Positions 14,367 to 15,539 of a stretch of DNA of 15,539 bases are shown one piece after another. Each line of letters opens with the position of its first letter. Position 1 is the stretch's first letter. Under the pieces are notes generated by a model that searched no databases, was not told where the DNA came from, and saw nothing but the letters and a program-made list of their open reading frames with translations. The DNA comes from a bacterium (GTDB lineage: Bacteria > Planctomycetota > J058 > JAJDCP01): positions 1 to 15,539 of the forward strand of contig JAUIEM010000235.1 in the NCBI GenBank assembly GCA_030428695.1, in the 5' to 3' direction. Both the position numbers and the translations under genes were made by a program.

Positions 14367-14723
14367 CTACGCTTCGCTGGGGTCTTCGACGTCCCAACCC
14401 TGCTCGGCCTCCCACTCCTTGATCTCTTCGAGCGAACGCGCGCCTTCGAGGGCCTGGGTGCACTCGTTGACCGGCTCGCCTTCGGACCAGTGCTCGGCGT
14501 TGAACTCGGTCCACTTCTCATACACCTCGGGGACCTCGGCCTCGGGCCAGATCGCGAGGACCGGGCAGGCGGGGACACATTGCGCGCAGTCGATGCACTC
14601 GTCGGGGTTGATGATCAGCATCGCGGGATCTTTGATCTCGTAGAAGCAATCCTCAACGGGGCATTCGCCCGCACAGTCGGTGTAACGACAGTTCACGCAA
14701 CGTTCGGTCACAACGTAGGCCAT
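14367..14723 (-). CDS. fdxA: FdxA-type ferredoxin, probably [3Fe-4S][4Fe-4S]
   Basis: A 118-residue low-potential electron carrier. The N-terminus AYVVTERCVNCRYTDC matches the Azotobacter FdI/FdxA family. Cysteines C9, C12, C17 and C21-Pro form the first set, with C26 just after it, and CIDCAQCVPACP the second. By comparison with FdI, one 3Fe and one 4Fe cluster are expected, with C12 and C26 as non-ligand cysteines; that is inferred. Between C21 and C26 there is one residue more than in FdI (PVED against PVD). The C-terminal half is strongly acidic and ends EWEAEQGWDVEDPSEA, as in other long FdxA proteins. The start has AAAGGGA seven bases upstream. Its 3' end faces the transposase-derived gene across the MITE-like element. 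The redox partner is not identifiable here. Confidence 0.9.
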   Translation of the reverse strand: MAYVVTERCVNCRYTDCAGECPVEDCFYEIKDPAMLIINPDECIDCAQCVPACPVLAIWPEAEVPEVYEKWTEFNAEHWSEGEPVNECTQALEGARSLEEIKEWEAEQGWDVEDPSEA

Positions 14724-15073
14724 CGCGATCTCCCTTTGTATTGTTCGACGTCACGGGCACAGGGCCAGTGGTCCAGATTCGGTGGCTCTTCGCCAAGAAG
14801 GGCCCTGAGAATCCGGGTCGGTCTTGGTAAACCTCCGGTACGAAAGGGATATGCGAAATCTCCAGGTGCGTCAAGGGAAACCCTGACTATTCCACTCTTG
14901 ATTGCAGCTGTTTCGCGTGAAGAACAATTTGACCTTCTAAGCTTTCACGTCGCTGCTATTTCGATGTCGGAATAGTTTGAACCTCTAATCTCTCCTGCGG
15001 GTGCACAGCCCGGCTGGATCCGTGCGCTCGCGGAGGGCATAATCGGAAGACGTCCAGCCGCAGAGGAGGACCG
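14724..15073. other. Gene-free region upstream of ferredoxin and the hydrolase gene
   Basis: These 350 bases between two divergent genes are visibly less GC-rich than the flanks and encode nothing recognisable on either strand. They must contain both promoters. TTGATT/TTGACC-like hexamers occur around 14903-14933, but I see no well-spaced -10. No tRNA, strong hairpin or repeat was found. Confidence 0.5.
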
Positions 15074-15539
15074 GTGGGGGATCTGTTCGTGCAGGTCAGC
15101 GGTGCGGGACCGGCTGTGGTGCTCGTGCACGGGATCCCCTTCGGCGGCCGCATCTTCGGCCCGCTGGTCGCCGCGCTCTCCGCCACCCACCAGGTGTTCG
15201 TCCCCGATCTGGCGGGCTTCGGTCGCTCCGCCGCCGTGGTCGGCGACCTGCGGATTCCAGCGCAGGCCTCGCGCCTGCATCGCTGGCTGCGCTCCCGCCG
15301 GGTCGAACGGGCAATCCTTGTCGGGCAGGGCGTCGGGGGAAGCATCGCCGCGCGCCTGATCGCACGCTATCCCGACTGGGGGCGCGGGCTCTTCCTGCTC
15401 GGCGCGCCCACCGCGGTGGTGCCGCCGCCGCTCGGCTTCCTGCGCACCCCGCTGGTCGGCGAGCTGCGGGCGCTGCTGCTCGGGCCGAAGGACTGGCGGA
15501 AGGTCCTGATCCGGGGCCTCGGCGACACCGGCCAGCTCG
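15074..15539 (+). CDS. Alpha/beta-hydrolase fold protein lacking the usual nucleophile (3' partial)
   Basis: The frame starts at GTG 15074, behind AGAGGAGGA (spacing short, about 4 bases), and runs off the right edge after 155 codons. It shows the alpha/beta-hydrolase core order: strand and oxyanion motif VVLVHGIPFGG (15-25), VFVPDLAGFGRS (41-52), and the nucleophile-elbow region AILVGQGVGGSIAARLIARY (80-99). In typical members the elbow reads GHSxGG. Here the residue in the Ser position is Gly (G86 in GQGVG), so the classical Ser nucleophile is absent; Ser90 is four residues later and not in the elbow position. The protein may be a non-hydrolytic member or use another residue. The His/Asp part of the triad would lie outside the window. 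Substrate unknown. Confidence 0.8.
   Translation, partial: MGDLFVQVSGAGPAVVLVHGIPFGGRIFGPLVAALSATHQVFVPDLAGFGRSAAVVGDLRIPAQASRLHRWLRSRRVERAILVGQGVGGSIAARLIARYPDWGRGLFLLGAPTAVVPPPLGFLRTPLVGELRALLLGPKDWRKVLIRGLGDTGQL

Noticed and set aside
14274..14975. 233-codon plus-strand open frame opposite the ferredoxin
   Set aside because: It is antisense to a clear ferredoxin, begins inside the MITE-like element and has no ribosome site or recognisable domain.

Overview
The window looks like a GC-rich proteobacterial chromosome segment, most likely gammaproteobacterial. That assignment is an inference from an nqrAB pair, an FdxA-type ferredoxin, a GshB-like ligase and a compact sucA-sucB-lpd operon; no rRNA or other marker gene is present. 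Most genes are ordinary metabolism. Coding is dense and third codon positions are strongly G/C, so long antisense open frames cover most real genes and are not reported as genes.

Layout, left to right: (1) bases 1 to about 1550 hold the end of nqrA and the first half of nqrB, visibly less GC-rich than what follows. nqrB loses its family sequence after codon 185 and runs into unrelated sequence, so this edge is a rearrangement or an assembly chimera. (2) 1661-2638 is a GshB-type ATP-grasp ligase. (3) On the minus strand, a polyprenyl-phosphate-mannose-synthase-like glycosyltransferase (4100-4885) is followed by a kinase with an N-terminal cyclic-nucleotide-binding domain (2702-4063). (4) A pirin gene (5011-5829) is transcribed divergently from the glycosyltransferase. 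(5) A less GC-rich pair, an SRPBCC/AHSA1 gene (minus) and a WYL-domain regulator (plus), faces outward from a shared intergenic region with a perfect 10-bp inverted repeat. Strong hairpins flank this pair on both outer sides. (6) The 2-oxoglutarate dehydrogenase operon sucA-sucB-lpd occupies 13028 down to 7538. (7) The right end carries a shortened transposase-derived ORF with a zinc finger and a lysine tail, its intrinsic terminator, then a 158-bp palindromic MITE-like element with 23-bp perfect terminal inverted repeats and a TTA direct repeat, a ferredoxin gene (minus), a 350-bp gene-free stretch, and the start of an alpha/beta-hydrolase that lacks the usual nucleophile.

The sucA-sucB-lpd block makes succinyl-CoA and NADH and supplies its own E3. 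NqrAB, if intact in the real genome, would oxidise NADH. The GshB-like ligase, pirin and ferredoxin fit redox metabolism, but nothing in the sequence ties them into one system. No CRISPR array, tRNA, rRNA or clear defence locus is visible. The items most worth a second look are the MITE-like element next to the truncated transposase-derived gene, the cyclic-nucleotide-domain kinase with its glycosyltransferase partner, the WYL/SRPBCC operator, and the nqrB junction.
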